DNA of 64,000 nucleotides from Rhodocyclales bacterium (GCA_016235165.1 JACRLX010000044.1:1-64000), one strand, 5' to 3'. Numbered from the stretch's first letter, positions 23,899 to 32,422 are shown. Translations and numbers: made by a program. The notes: generated from the letters alone by a model not told the origin.

Positions 23899-25182
23899 GT
23901 GTCGGATAATTCGCCGATGATCCCACTCCCGGTCGATGACGGCAATTTGTTGCTGGACCAGCGCCGAACCATCATCCTGCGCTGGTGGCTGTTGGCGGCG
24001 GCCACGCTCGCCGTGTCCTCGGCGCCGACTTTGCTCGGACTGGCCCTGCCGCTGCCGCCCATGCTGGCGGTGTTGCTGGCGCTGGCCGGTTTCAATGCCT
24101 GGTTGCTATGGCGGCCGTCGCGGCGCGAGGCGGTGCGCGGCGGCGAGCTTTTCGGCCAGCTTTGCGTCGACCTGGCGGCGCTGGCAGTGCTGCTCTACCT
24201 GTCCGGGGGCGCCGCGAATCCCCTGATCTCCCTGTTGCTGATTCCCGTCGCCGTTGCCGCCCTGTCGCTGCCGGCGCGACTGACCGCCGTGGTGACCGCG
24301 CTCGCGGTCGCGATCTATACGCTGCTGACCGGCTTGTACCTGCCGCTGGCGGTGGATGATGTCGAGCGCGCGGCACGCCTGCACCTGGCCGGCATGTGGC
24401 TGACCTTCGTGGTTTCGGCGGCGATGATCGCCTGGTTCGTGGCGCGCATGACGGCCTCGATCCGCGAACGCGACCGGGATCTTGCGGCGGCCCGCGAACA
24501 GGCCTTGCGCGATGAACGCGTGGTGGCCCTGGGGGGCATGGCGGCGGGGGCCGCCCACGAACTGGGCACGCCGCTGGCGACGATAGCCGTGCTGGTCGGC
24601 GAACTCGAACGCGATGCGACCCTGAATGCGGATGTACGTGCCGACCTGGCCCTGGTGCGCGAGCAGCTCGCCCTGTGCAAGGGCATCATCAGCGGCATGG
24701 CGCAACGCAGCGGCGCGGCGCGGACCGAGGCCTTGCAAGCGCAGGATGCCGCCGACTGGTTGCGCGGCGTGGTGGCCCGCTGGCAGGCGATGCGGCCGCG
24801 GGCCGGTGCCATCGTCTCGGTCGCGGGCAAGGGCGTGCCGCCGTGGCTGGCCTTCGATCCGGCGCTGGAACAGGCCGTCGGCAACCTGCTCAACAATGCC
24901 GCCGATGCCTCGGCTGGGGCGATCGCCGTGACGCTCGACTGGGATGCAGCCCGGCTGCGCCTGGCGATTCGCGACCAGGGGCCCGGCTTTGCCGTCGAGG
25001 TGCTGCGCCAGGGCGGGCGCCAGCCGATGCCGCCCCACCGGGGTGGTGCCGGCATCGGCCTGCTGCTGAGCTTTGCCGCCATGGAACGCAACGGCGGGCG
25101 CATCACGCTGGAAAATCCGCCCGACGGCGGCGCGCTTGCACGCGTCGAGTTGCCGTTGGCAAGCCGCGAGGGAGCATCCTGA
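23899..25182 (+). CDS. regB: RegB/PrrB-type redox sensor histidine kinase
   Basis: A 427-residue kinase with about six membrane helices (residues 28-185). SGGAANPL (102-109) corresponds to the RegB quinone-binding loop motif GGxxNPF. The H-box is AAGAAHELGTPLATI with phospho-acceptor H220. C260 (REQLALCKGII) lies exactly 40 residues after it, the same spacing as redox Cys265 to His225 in R. capsulatus RegB. The ATPase domain has NLLNNAADAS and GGAGIGLLLSF. GTG 23899 is used; ATG 23917 is an alternative. It is two bases upstream of its response regulator. It should sense the quinone/redox state and adjust anaerobic genes. Confidence 0.88.
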   Translation: MSDNSPMIPLPVDDGNLLLDQRRTIILRWWLLAAATLAVSSAPTLLGLALPLPPMLAVLLALAGFNAWLLWRPSRREAVRGGELFGQLCVDLAALAVLLYLSGGAANPLISLLLIPVAVAALSLPARLTAVVTALAVAIYTLLTGLYLPLAVDDVERAARLHLAGMWLTFVVSAAMIAWFVARMTASIRERDRDLAAAREQALRDERVVALGGMAAGAAHELGTPLATIAVLVGELERDATLNADVRADLALVREQLALCKGIISGMAQRSGAARTEALQAQDAADWLRGVVARWQAMRPRAGAIVSVAGKGVPPWLAFDPALEQAVGNLLNNAADASAGAIAVTLDWDAARLRLAIRDQGPGFAVEVLRQGGRQPMPPHRGGAGIGLLLSFAAMERNGGRITLENPPDGGALARVELPLASREGAS

Positions 25183-25184
25183 AC

Positions 25185-25724
25185 ATGAGCGAATCGATAC
25201 TGATCGTCGAAGACGACGCAACCTTCAGCGCCACGCTTTCCCGCGCCCTGCGACGGCGCGGATACGACGCGCAGGTCGCCGCGACGCCCGAAGAGGCGCT
25301 GGAGCTGGCGCTTGCCGGGCGTCCGCAATCGATCGTGCTCGACCTCAATCTCGCCGGCGCCTCGGGTCTCGCCTTGCTGCCCAGACTGCGCGAATGCCTG
25401 CCCGAGTCGCGCATCGTGGTGCTGACCGGTTACGCCAGCATCAGCACCGCCGTCGACGCGATCAAGCTCGGTGCGGTGCAATACCTGGCCAAGCCGGTCG
25501 ACGTGGATACCTTGCTGCGCGCCTTCAGTCACCGTGCAACGACCGTCGCTCCGGCCGAACTGCCGCCTCCCGCGGTGCCGATGTCGGTGGATCGCATGGA
25601 ATGGGAACACATCCAGCGCGTGCTGCGCGAGCACGAAGGCAATATTTCGGCCACGGCGCGCGCACTCAACATGCACCGCCGAACCTTGCAACGCAAGCTG
25701 CTCAAACGCCCGGCGAAACAGTAG
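25185..25724 (+). CDS. regA: RegA/PrrA/ActR-type response regulator
   Basis: A 179-residue two-domain regulator. The receiver has ILIVEDDATF with phospho-acceptor D53 (VLDLNL), the conserved VLTGYASISTAVDAIKLGAVQYLAKP, and a proline-rich linker (PAELPPPAVP). The C-terminal Fis-type helix-turn-helix EWEHIQRVLREHEGNISATARALNMHRRTLQRKLLKR is nearly diagnostic of RegA/PrrA/ActR. It is partnered with the upstream kinase. The nirS and nosZ operons on either side are plausible targets. Confidence 0.92.
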   Translation: MSESILIVEDDATFSATLSRALRRRGYDAQVAATPEEALELALAGRPQSIVLDLNLAGASGLALLPRLRECLPESRIVVLTGYASISTAVDAIKLGAVQYLAKPVDVDTLLRAFSHRATTVAPAELPPPAVPMSVDRMEWEHIQRVLREHEGNISATARALNMHRRTLQRKLLKRPAKQ

Positions 25725-25727
25725 TCC

Positions 25728-25781
25728 CTAGGGTGTGTTCTCAATTGGGCAGCTCGCCGACCAATTGAGAACACACCCTAG
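25728..25781. repeat. Perfect 21-bp inverted repeat, MITE- or hairpin-like
   Basis: Arms at 25728-25748 and 25761-25781 are exact reverse complements, separated by a 12-base loop. Each outer end is CTAG, which could be a four-base target duplication flanking a 46-base element whose ends read GGTGTGTTCTC. It lies between the convergent regA and a small minus-strand gene and contains that gene's stop codon. There is no T-run, so intrinsic termination is uncertain, though a 21-bp stem could still block both transcripts. Confidence 0.75.
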
Positions 25782-26248
25782 TGGCCGATGCCGAAGCGGT
25801 GGGGCACGGCGATGCGCTGGCGATCGGTTTCGATCAACACCGTCGCCACCCAGTTCATCCCCCCGGAAACGCAGACCGGCAGCGAAGCTTCGCCTTTAAA
25901 ACGGCCGCCGTCGGCCGGGTCCAGCGCGACCCGGTTGTATCCCATGTTCATGGTCTCGCCGGCGAAATCGACTTCCACCTTGCGCGCCAGCATGCCGCTG
26001 ATCGCCACCTCCACTTTCAGCGGCGTCAGAATGGGGATGGGGCGCGGGAGGATGGATAGTTCAATGCGCCCGCCGTCCGCCAGGCGCGTCGCGCAGGCCT
26101 GACGCTGCAAGTCGCAAGCCGGGTCTGGCTGCGCCTTGACGTCGGCCTTGGGCAGCAACAGCGGTGAGAAGTAGTGCCCGGCGGCGGCAATGCCAAGCAG
26201 GAGCGCCAGCATGGCCAGGGTCGATACCGTCGATCGGTCGAGCTTCAT
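25778..26248 (-). CDS. Membrane-anchored FixH/YtkA-like periplasmic protein
   Basis: A 156-residue protein with one N-terminal membrane helix (about 10-30) and a periplasmic beta-sandwich. It includes GRIELSILPRPIPILTPLKVEVAISG, a MNMGYNRVAL segment and PVCVSGGMNWVATVLIETDRQRIAVPHRF. The Cys pair near residues 45-52 (CDLQRQAC), MNMG and the terminal H-x-F could bind metal. The shape resembles FixH or YtkA-like proteins linked to copper enzymes. It is divergent from nosZ; a NosZ-related role is inference. Its stop TAG lies inside the inverted repeat at 25761-25781. Confidence 0.6.
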   Translation of the reverse strand: MKLDRSTVSTLAMLALLLGIAAAGHYFSPLLLPKADVKAQPDPACDLQRQACATRLADGGRIELSILPRPIPILTPLKVEVAISGMLARKVEVDFAGETMNMGYNRVALDPADGGRFKGEASLPVCVSGGMNWVATVLIETDRQRIAVPHRFGIGH

Positions 26249-26298
26249 CGCCCTGGCGGCCTGATTCGGAGTGATTTCAGCATGGTGCGTAAGCGAAA

Positions 26299-26312
26299 TT
26301 GATTCACGTCAA
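26299..26312. promoter_or_regulatory. FNR/DNR-type box upstream of nosZ
   Basis: TTGATTCACGTCAA matches TTGAT-N4-ATCAA with one substitution (GTCAA). It is centred about 134 bases before the nosZ ATG. A -41.5 position would give a start near 26347 and a long leader. It supports anaerobic or NO-dependent control of nosZ. Confidence 0.7.
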
Positions 26313-26439
26313 GGTCAGGGCAGGCCTTACCGGCGCAAAGTGCGACAAATTGCCGCAGGGGTTTGCGCGCCGCGGCACGCCGAAGTTGGAAGCAAATACA
26401 GCAGTGACTCGAAGTATCAACCGGAATGGGAGCGAAACA

Positions 26440-28728
26440 ATGAAAAAGTTTAACAAGCAAGCCTCCACGCTGCTCCTCGCGGCGGGAATGGGGCTGGCGG
26501 CGACCGCCTGGTCGGCCGACAACCTGCAGGACGTGCTCAAGGCGCGCGGCCTGTCCCAGCAGGACCTGCTGGCGGCGGCCAAGACCTACGTGCCGACCGG
26601 CAAGCGCGACGAATTCGTCACCTTCAGCTCGGGCGGCCAGTCCGGCCAGGTCATCGTCTATGGCGTGCCCTCGATGCGCATCCTCAAGTACATCGGCGTG
26701 TTCACGCCCGAGCCCTGGCAGGGCTACGGCTTCGACGAGAACTCGAAGAACGTGCTGAAGCAGGGCCGCATCGACGGCAAGGACATCACCTGGGGTGACA
26801 CCCACCACCCGGCCGTGTCCGAGACCAACGGCGAGTACGACGGCCAGTTCCTGTTCATCAACGACAAGGCCAATCCGCGCCTGGCGGTGATTGACCTGCG
26901 CGACTTCGAAACCAAGCAGATCGTGGTCAACCCGATCTACAAGTCCGAGCACGGCGGTGCCTTCGTCACCACCAACACCGAGTACGTGATCGAGGCGGCG
27001 CAGTATCCGGCCCCGCTCGAAAACAAGAAGTTCTTCCCGCTGGAAGAGATGAACGAGAAGTACCGCGGCGGCGTCACCTACTGGAAGTTCGACCGCAAGG
27101 AAGGCCGCATCGTGGCCAAGGACTCCTTCTCGGTTGAACTGCCGCCTTACTGGCAGGATCTGTCGGATGCCGGCAAGGGCCCGTCCGACGGCTGGTCGTT
27201 CACCAATTCCTTCTGCTCCGAGCGTTACGTGGGCGGCATCGAAAAGGGCCGTCCGCCGTATGAAGCCGGCTGCTCCGCCAAGGACACCGACTACCTGCAC
27301 GTGATCAACTGGAAGAAGGCCGCCGAAGTGGTCAAGGCCGGCAAGGCCAAGCAGATGAATGGCCACAACCTGATCACGATCGAGACCGCGATCAAGGAAG
27401 GATTGCTCTACCTGATCCCCGAGCCGAAGAGCCCGCACGGCGTGGACGTCACCCCCGACGGCAAATTCATCGTGGTTGCCGGCAAGCTCGACACCCATGT
27501 CTCCGTGTACAGCTTCGAGAAGATCCAGGCCGCGATCAAGGCCGGCAAGTTCGAGTCCAAGGATTCCTACGGCATCCCGGTGCTCGGCTTGAAGGACGCG
27601 CTGCATACCCAGGTGTCGCTGGGCTTGGGCCCCTTGCATACCCAGTACGACAGCAAGCCCTGCGTGGCCTATACCTCGCTCTACGTGGATTCCCGGGTCG
27701 CCAAGTGGAACTACTGCGAAGGCAAGGTGCTGGACAAGCTCAGCGTGCATTACAACATCGGCCACCCGATGACCATGGAAGGCGATTCGACCAAGCCGGC
27801 CGGCAAGTATCTCGTCGCGCTGAACAAGCTGTCGATCGACCGCTTCGTCCCGGTCGGGCCGCTGCAACCGCAGAGCCACCAGCTGATCGACATCAGCGGC
27901 GACAAGATGCAGCTCTTGTATGACATGCCGCTGCCGCTGGGCGAGCCGCACTATGCCGTGTCGATCGCCGCCAACAAGCTGAAGCCCGCCGTGCGCTACA
28001 AGGTCGGCACCGACAGCCGCACCGACAAGCCGCATCCGGGCGCGGTGCGTGCCGGCGAGGAGAAGACGGTCAAGAAGGGCAACAAGGTCGAAGTCTTTGC
28101 CACCCTGATCCGCTCGCACATCACTCCCGAGACCATCGAGGTCGATGTCGGCGACGAGGTGACGATCCACCTGACCAACCTCGAGCGCGCGCAGGACGAG
28201 ACCCACGGCTTCACGGTGTCGACCTACAACACGCATGCCTCGATCGAGCCGGGCAAGACCGTCAGCGTCAAGTTCAAGGCCGACAAGGAAGGTGTCTATC
28301 CCTACTATTGCACGGAGTTCTGCTCCGCCCTGCACCTGGAGATGATGGGCTACCTGCTGGTCAAGCCGAAGGGCTGGAAGCCGACCAAGACCACCCTGGC
28401 CAAGGGCAACTACACGGAAGCGGACTACAAGGCGACCGTGAAGAAAGTAGCCGACACCCAGGCGATCATCGACTCCGTCGTGGCTTACATTACCAGCGTA
28501 AACTACAAGGACTTCCCGGATGTGGTGGCGATGGTGGAAGACGCCTTCGACCAACTGGGCAAGACCAAGGGCCTGAAGGAGAAGCATGAAGGCTTTGCCG
28601 CCAAGAAGGACTGGGAGAATGCCAACCTGTGGGCCGAGCAGATCTGGCAGTACCAGGTCAAGACCGCCGACCTCGGATTGCGCGCCAAGACCTACCTTGA
28701 GCAGAACGGCGCCAAGAAGGTCAAGTAA
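26440..28728 (+). CDS. nosZ: Nitrous oxide reductase, clade II (Sec-exported) NosZ
   Basis: Periplasmic copper enzyme reducing N2O to N2, 762 residues from ATG 26440. The signal peptide is Sec type (MKKFNKQASTLLLAAGMGLAATAWSA) with no twin-arginine motif. The CuZ propeller motif is DTHHPAVS (120-127), the DxHHxxxS form of clade II rather than DxHHxH. CuA is CTEFCSALHLEM at 624-635. About 115 residues follow CuA (KPTKTTLAKGNYTEADYK to the end), a helical extension with no CXXCH heme motif; in some clade II enzymes this place holds a cytochrome c domain. An FNR-type box precedes it and a strong terminator follows. Confidence 0.97.
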   Translation: MKKFNKQASTLLLAAGMGLAATAWSADNLQDVLKARGLSQQDLLAAAKTYVPTGKRDEFVTFSSGGQSGQVIVYGVPSMRILKYIGVFTPEPWQGYGFDENSKNVLKQGRIDGKDITWGDTHHPAVSETNGEYDGQFLFINDKANPRLAVIDLRDFETKQIVVNPIYKSEHGGAFVTTNTEYVIEAAQYPAPLENKKFFPLEEMNEKYRGGVTYWKFDRKEGRIVAKDSFSVELPPYWQDLSDAGKGPSDGWSFTNSFCSERYVGGIEKGRPPYEAGCSAKDTDYLHVINWKKAAEVVKAGKAKQMNGHNLITIETAIKEGLLYLIPEPKSPHGVDVTPDGKFIVVAGKLDTHVSVYSFEKIQAAIKAGKFESKDSYGIPVLGLKDALHTQVSLGLGPLHTQYDSKPCVAYTSLYVDSRVAKWNYCEGKVLDKLSVHYNIGHPMTMEGDSTKPAGKYLVALNKLSIDRFVPVGPLQPQSHQLIDISGDKMQLLYDMPLPLGEPHYAVSIAANKLKPAVRYKVGTDSRTDKPHPGAVRAGEEKTVKKGNKVEVFATLIRSHITPETIEVDVGDEVTIHLTNLERAQDETHGFTVSTYNTHASIEPGKTVSVKFKADKEGVYPYYCTEFCSALHLEMMGYLLVKPKGWKPTKTTLAKGNYTEADYKATVKKVADTQAIIDSVVAYITSVNYKDFPDVVAMVEDAFDQLGKTKGLKEKHEGFAAKKDWENANLWAEQIWQYQVKTADLGLRAKTYLEQNGAKKVK

Positions 28729-28751
28729 GCAAGCCGCATAGCTGCACGTTT

Positions 28752-28787
28752 CGGGGGACAGACTCCAGGCTGTCCCCCGTTTTCTTT
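28752..28787 (+). terminator. Rho-independent terminator after nosZ
   Basis: CGGGGGACAG (28752-28761) pairs perfectly with CTGTCCCCCG (28770-28779) around an eight-base loop, followed by TTTTCTTT (28780-28787). It lies 23 bases after the nosZ stop and just before the next cytochrome gene. Probably it isolates abundant nosZ message or acts as an attenuator for the accessory genes. Confidence 0.88.
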
Positions 28788-28803
28788 AGGAAAGGAAGAA
28801 ACC

Positions 28804-29112
28804 ATGAACGCGAAATTGATTCTTGCCGCTGTCGCGGCTGCCTCCTTCGCCGCGCCCGTCCTCGCCGACGGCAAGGCGCTGTATCTGGAAAAGACCTGCA
28901 TCGCCTGCCACGGCAAGGATGCCAAGAAGCCGCTGACACCCGAGTATCCCAAGCTCGCCGGGCAGAATGCCAAGTACGCCGAGCGCCAGATGCTGGACAT
29001 CAAGAGCGGCGCGCGCGCCAACGGCAATGCGGCGGCGATGAAAGGCGTGATGCACCTGGTTTCCGACGAGGAAATCAAGGAACTCGCGAAATATTTGTCG
29101 GAAATCAAGTAG
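28804..29112 (+). CDS. Small monoheme cytochrome c
   Basis: A 102-residue secreted cytochrome with signal MNAKLILAAVAAASFAAPVLA, heme site CIACH, and c4/c5-type YPKLAGQNAKYAERQMLDIKSG. MKGVMHL may hold the axial methionine. It lies right after the nosZ terminator with an AGGAAAGGAAG ribosome site, in the place where clade II nos clusters carry cytochromes delivering electrons to NosZ. It could be read by leak-through from nosZ; I saw no separate promoter. Confidence 0.82.
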   Translation: MNAKLILAAVAAASFAAPVLADGKALYLEKTCIACHGKDAKKPLTPEYPKLAGQNAKYAERQMLDIKSGARANGNAAAMKGVMHLVSDEEIKELAKYLSEIK

Positions 29113-29135
29113 GGCGCCACGCGGCGGCGGCGCAA

Positions 29136-29149
29136 TTGATGCCCATCAA
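29136..29149. promoter_or_regulatory. FNR/DNR-type box upstream of the diheme cytochrome
   Basis: TTGATGCCCATCAA is a perfect TTGAT-N4-ATCAA dyad. At -41.5 spacing the -10 would be GATCAT (29172-29177, four of six matches) and the start about 29184, 27 bases before ATG 29211. This is the best-spaced of the boxes in the window. It probably drives the nos accessory operon. Confidence 0.85.
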
Positions 29150-29210
29150 TGAGCGCTGATATACGCGATGGGATCATGCCTGCAACCCAACCAACAGTGA
29201 GGAACATGAA

Positions 29211-29960
29211 ATGCGCAAGATACTGACCCTGGCCCTCTCCGCTGCCCTGCTGCCGGCTTTTGTCCTGGCCGCCGGCCCGCGCGACGCGCCCAAGGCCGCC
29301 GGCATCGAGTCCAAGGACTACCAGTGGGCGAAGATGGAAGGCGAGCTCAAGGAAGCCCTGGACAAGAAGGGCGATCTCAAGCGCGGCAAGGAAACCTATG
29401 AAATCTGTGGCGCCTGCCACCTGCCCACCGGGGCCGGGCGTCCCGACGGCACCTTCCCGCAGCTCGCCGGACAGCACACCACGGTGCTGATCAAGCAAAT
29501 GGCCGACATCCGCATGGGTCTGCGCGACAACCCGACCATGTATCCCTTCGCCAAGGAAATGACCGATCCGCAGGATCTGGCCGACACCGCCGCCTACATC
29601 CAGAGCCTGTGCATTCCGGTCGACCACGGCAAGTACGAAGGCCCGGACGCCGCCAAGCAGGTCGCCGCCGGCAAGGAGCTGTATGAAAAGCAGTGCGTCG
29701 AGTGCCACAAGGCCAACGGCGAGGGCGTCAAGGATAAGTTCTATCCCGTGCTCGCCGGCCAGCACTACAAATACCTGCTGCGCCAGATGACCGAAATCCG
29801 TGACGGGCATCGGCGCAACGCCAATCCGGACATGGTCAAGGTGATCAAGCCCTACACCAACGACCAACTGGTGGCGATCTCCGCCTATCAGTCCAGCCTG
29901 TCGATGCCGGGTTCGATGTGCAAGGCCGGCGCGGCGAAGGGCGGCGCCAAGAAGAAATAA
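29211..29960 (+). CDS. Diheme cytochrome c (c4-like) of the nos operon
   Basis: A 249-residue periplasmic cytochrome. The signal peptide ends at FVLA-A; a helical spacer of about 45 residues follows, then CGACH and CVECH domains. Each c domain has a c4-type FPQLAGQHTTVLIKQ / YPVLAGQHYKYLLRQ motif. Two additional Cys (SLCIPVDHG; GSMCKAG) sit at the domain ends. It is closely similar to the protein at 44284-45012. Position behind its own FNR-type box and before nosB/nosD suggests electron delivery from the NosGH/quinol side to NosZ. Confidence 0.87.
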   Translation: MRKILTLALSAALLPAFVLAAGPRDAPKAAGIESKDYQWAKMEGELKEALDKKGDLKRGKETYEICGACHLPTGAGRPDGTFPQLAGQHTTVLIKQMADIRMGLRDNPTMYPFAKEMTDPQDLADTAAYIQSLCIPVDHGKYEGPDAAKQVAAGKELYEKQCVECHKANGEGVKDKFYPVLAGQHYKYLLRQMTEIRDGHRRNANPDMVKVIKPYTNDQLVAISAYQSSLSMPGSMCKAGAAKGGAKKK

Positions 29961-29975
29961 AATATCGATCCGCAA

Positions 29976-30007
29976 GCCTGCGCGACGGCGTTGGCCGCCG
30001 CGCAGGC
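29976..30007 (+). other. Intercistronic stem-loop
   Basis: GCCTGCGCG-A-CGGC pairs with GCCG-C-CGCGCAGGC around GTTG, a 13-bp stem with one internal mismatch between the diheme cytochrome and the NosB-like gene. No T-run follows. It probably adjusts mRNA stability or read-through. Confidence 0.5.
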
Positions 30008-30048
30008 CGCGAGCGGGCTGCATCTCCCCCCAACGAATCGAGAACGAC

Positions 30049-31023
30049 ATGCAAGACAAGAAGAACCGGCTGGTCACGATCCTGACCCTGATCGGCATGG
30101 CGGCACTGATGGCCGCCTATTTCGCCCCCGTCTGGTGGGTTTCGCTGACTGCCCCGAACTACCCCAAGGACGCTTTCCCCGACGGCATCCGCATCCACTT
30201 TCATTTCGACGGCGTGTATAACGGCTGTAGCGCGGCCGGCAAGGGCACGCGCACGGCCGACGAGGTGCTGCAAAAGGATCTCGACCATACCGTCGAGCGC
30301 TATAACCCGGTGCTGGACAAGCAGAAGAACGTGAACAAGGATGCCGAGGGCCTCGATTGCGTGCACGAGATGAACACCATCAACCATTACGTCGGCATGT
30401 TCCCGATCGCCACCGGGGCGCCGGTGGAAAAGCCGATGGCCAAGTTCTTCTTCGGTTTCTTCGCCGCCATGCTGATCGGCTTCATCGCTCCGGCACGGCG
30501 TCGTGTGGCGGTGCTCGGCGCCGGGTTCGCCGCGGTTGCCGCCTGGATGCTGACCCACCAGTACGCGCTGGGCAACCTCGAAAGCCACGTCACCCATTAC
30601 GTAAACGAGGCCGGAACCTTTTTCAAGGAACCGGACAAGATCAAGGTCTGGGGCGACAACGTGCGCCTGGTGACCCACGGCGTCATCGCCGGCCTGATCC
30701 TGGCCATGGCCATCGTTCTGGCGGGGGTGGCCAAACTGCGCGGCTTCCAGTTGCTGCTGGTGCTGGTTCCCGCCCTGATGCCGGTCTTCTTTGTCCTCGA
30801 ATACGCCGGCTGGCTCTGGTTCTTCGGCCACAACCTGCATCCCTGGGGCGCCTTCACGGTGAAGCCCTTCATGCCCACGGTGTTCGGCGAGGGCAAGGTG
30901 GCGCAGTTCTCCACCTTCTCCTATCCCTACTGGGGCTACGGCCTGCTGCTGCTGTCCTCCGCCTGCCTGTTGCCGGCCATGTTGCTGCGTCGTCAGCAAT
31001 TGCGCGATGGCGGGGAGAGTTGA
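30049..31023 (+). CDS. NosB-like polytopic membrane protein
   Basis: A 324-residue inner-membrane protein with about six hydrophobic helices: near 9-32, then 138-158, 162-180, 215-240, 244-268 and 300-318. A large periplasmic loop (about 33-135) contains YNGCSA and LDCVHEMNTINHYVGM, i.e. two Cys and several His. Clade II nos clusters carry a membrane protein called NosB at this place (between nosZ and nosD), so I call it NosB-like from position and topology. Its biochemical role is not established. Confidence 0.65.
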   Translation: MQDKKNRLVTILTLIGMAALMAAYFAPVWWVSLTAPNYPKDAFPDGIRIHFHFDGVYNGCSAAGKGTRTADEVLQKDLDHTVERYNPVLDKQKNVNKDAEGLDCVHEMNTINHYVGMFPIATGAPVEKPMAKFFFGFFAAMLIGFIAPARRRVAVLGAGFAAVAAWMLTHQYALGNLESHVTHYVNEAGTFFKEPDKIKVWGDNVRLVTHGVIAGLILAMAIVLAGVAKLRGFQLLLVLVPALMPVFFVLEYAGWLWFFGHNLHPWGAFTVKPFMPTVFGEGKVAQFSTFSYPYWGYGLLLLSSACLLPAMLLRRQQLRDGGES

Positions 31024-31030
31024 GCGCGTC

Positions 31031-32422
31031 ATGAACCCGAAGCGCTGGCATGCCCTGCTGCCGGCCCTGCTGCTCGGTGTATCGACCCTGCTGGTGGCGC
31101 GTCCGGCCGACCGCGACGCGGGCGAGGACAAGCCGCCCGCCCTGGGGGCCACGGCCGATCTGTCACAGGCACCGCGGGTCGGTGTCGATCGGCCCAAGCC
31201 CACCTACATGCTGCACGAGCGCGACAAGCGGGTGCATGGCCTCAAGCCCTTCCAGGAACTGGTGGACGCGGCGCCGGCCGGCTCCGTGCTGCGGCCGCCG
31301 CCCGGCAGCTATGCCGGGCCGGTGGTGATGAAAAAGCCGCTCACCATCGAAGGCGGCGGCCAGGTCAGCATCGATGCCGGTGACAAGGGCACCGTGTTTT
31401 CGCTGGAAACCGACGGCGCGGTGCTGCGCGGCCTGCACCTGACCGGCTCCGGCGATTCGCACGACACCGACGATGCCTGCCTCGATGTGCGCGGCCATCG
31501 CAACACGATCGAGAAACTGGTGATCGACAACTGCCTGTTCGGCATCGACCTCAAGCAGTCCAGCGACAACCTGCTGCGCGGCAACAAGATCAGCTCCAAG
31601 CCGCGCGATCTGGGCGTGCGCGGCGATGGCCTGCGCCTCTGGTACAGCGACCGCAATCGCATCGAGGACAACGAGGTGATCGATTCGCGCGACATGGTGG
31701 CCTGGTATTCGCACGAGAATGCCTACCGCCGCAATGTCGGCCGCCGCAGCCGCTATTCGATCCACTTCATGTTCGCCAACAACAATGTGGTGGAGGACAA
31801 CGAGTTCCACGACAATTCGGTGGGCGTCTACTTCATGTACACCGAGGGCGGCATTCTCCGGAACAACCTGATATCCCACGCCACCGGCGCGGCCGGCATG
31901 GCGATCGGTTTCAAGGAGGCGAGCAACACGGTGATCGAAGGCAATGAAATCATTTATTGCGCGGTCGGCATCGGCTCCGACCTCTCGCCCTTCCAGCCCG
32001 ACAGCAAGATCTGGGTGAAGAACAACCGCTTCGCCTACAACGGCATCGCCATCAAGCTGACCTCCGAACTTGGCGGCAATGTCGTCACCGACAACGTCTT
32101 CGAGGGCAACCTGACCCACGTGGTGCAGGCCGGGCGCAACAAGTCCGGCCTCAACGACTGGCGCGGCAACTACTGGGACGACTACCAGGGATTCGATCGC
32201 AACGGCGATAATGTCGGCGATACACCCTATGAACTCTATGCCTTTGCCGACCAGATCTGGATTGAAATGCCGCCGGCGCGCTTTTTCAAGACCGCGCCGG
32301 TGATGGAGTTGCTCGACTTCCTCGAACGCCTGGCGCCGTTTTCCTCGCCCGAGCTGACACTCAAGGACGACAAGCCGCGCTTTCGCAAACCGGAAACGGA
32401 GAAAGGCAAGGTGAGGGGATGA
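31031..32422 (+). CDS. nosD: NosD, periplasmic copper-site maturation protein
   Basis: A right-handed beta-helix protein (CASH/NosD domain) needed with NosF and NosY to build the CuZ sulfide cluster. ATG 31031 (MNPKRWHALL) starts a membrane or signal helix; about 463 residues. Repeats of the type NNVVEDNEFHDNSVGVYFMYT and NTVIEGNEIIYC run through residues 150-380. The ending GNYWDDYQGFDRNGDNVGDTPY...FLERLAPFSSPELTL is the NosD signature. A frame extension to 31007 overlaps the upstream gene and lacks function. Its stop overlaps nosG. Confidence 0.93.
   Translation: MNPKRWHALLPALLLGVSTLLVARPADRDAGEDKPPALGATADLSQAPRVGVDRPKPTYMLHERDKRVHGLKPFQELVDAAPAGSVLRPPPGSYAGPVVMKKPLTIEGGGQVSIDAGDKGTVFSLETDGAVLRGLHLTGSGDSHDTDDACLDVRGHRNTIEKLVIDNCLFGIDLKQSSDNLLRGNKISSKPRDLGVRGDGLRLWYSDRNRIEDNEVIDSRDMVAWYSHENAYRRNVGRRSRYSIHFMFANNNVVEDNEFHDNSVGVYFMYTEGGILRNNLISHATGAAGMAIGFKEASNTVIEGNEIIYCAVGIGSDLSPFQPDSKIWVKNNRFAYNGIAIKLTSELGGNVVTDNVFEGNLTHVVQAGRNKSGLNDWRGNYWDDYQGFDRNGDNVGDTPYELYAFADQIWIEMPPARFFKTAPVMELLDFLERLAPFSSPELTLKDDKPRFRKPETEKGKVRG

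Noticed and set aside
26245-28587. 780-codon open frame antisense to nosZ
   Set aside because: It lies fully opposite nosZ and has no recognisable domain. High GC at third positions explains the open frame.
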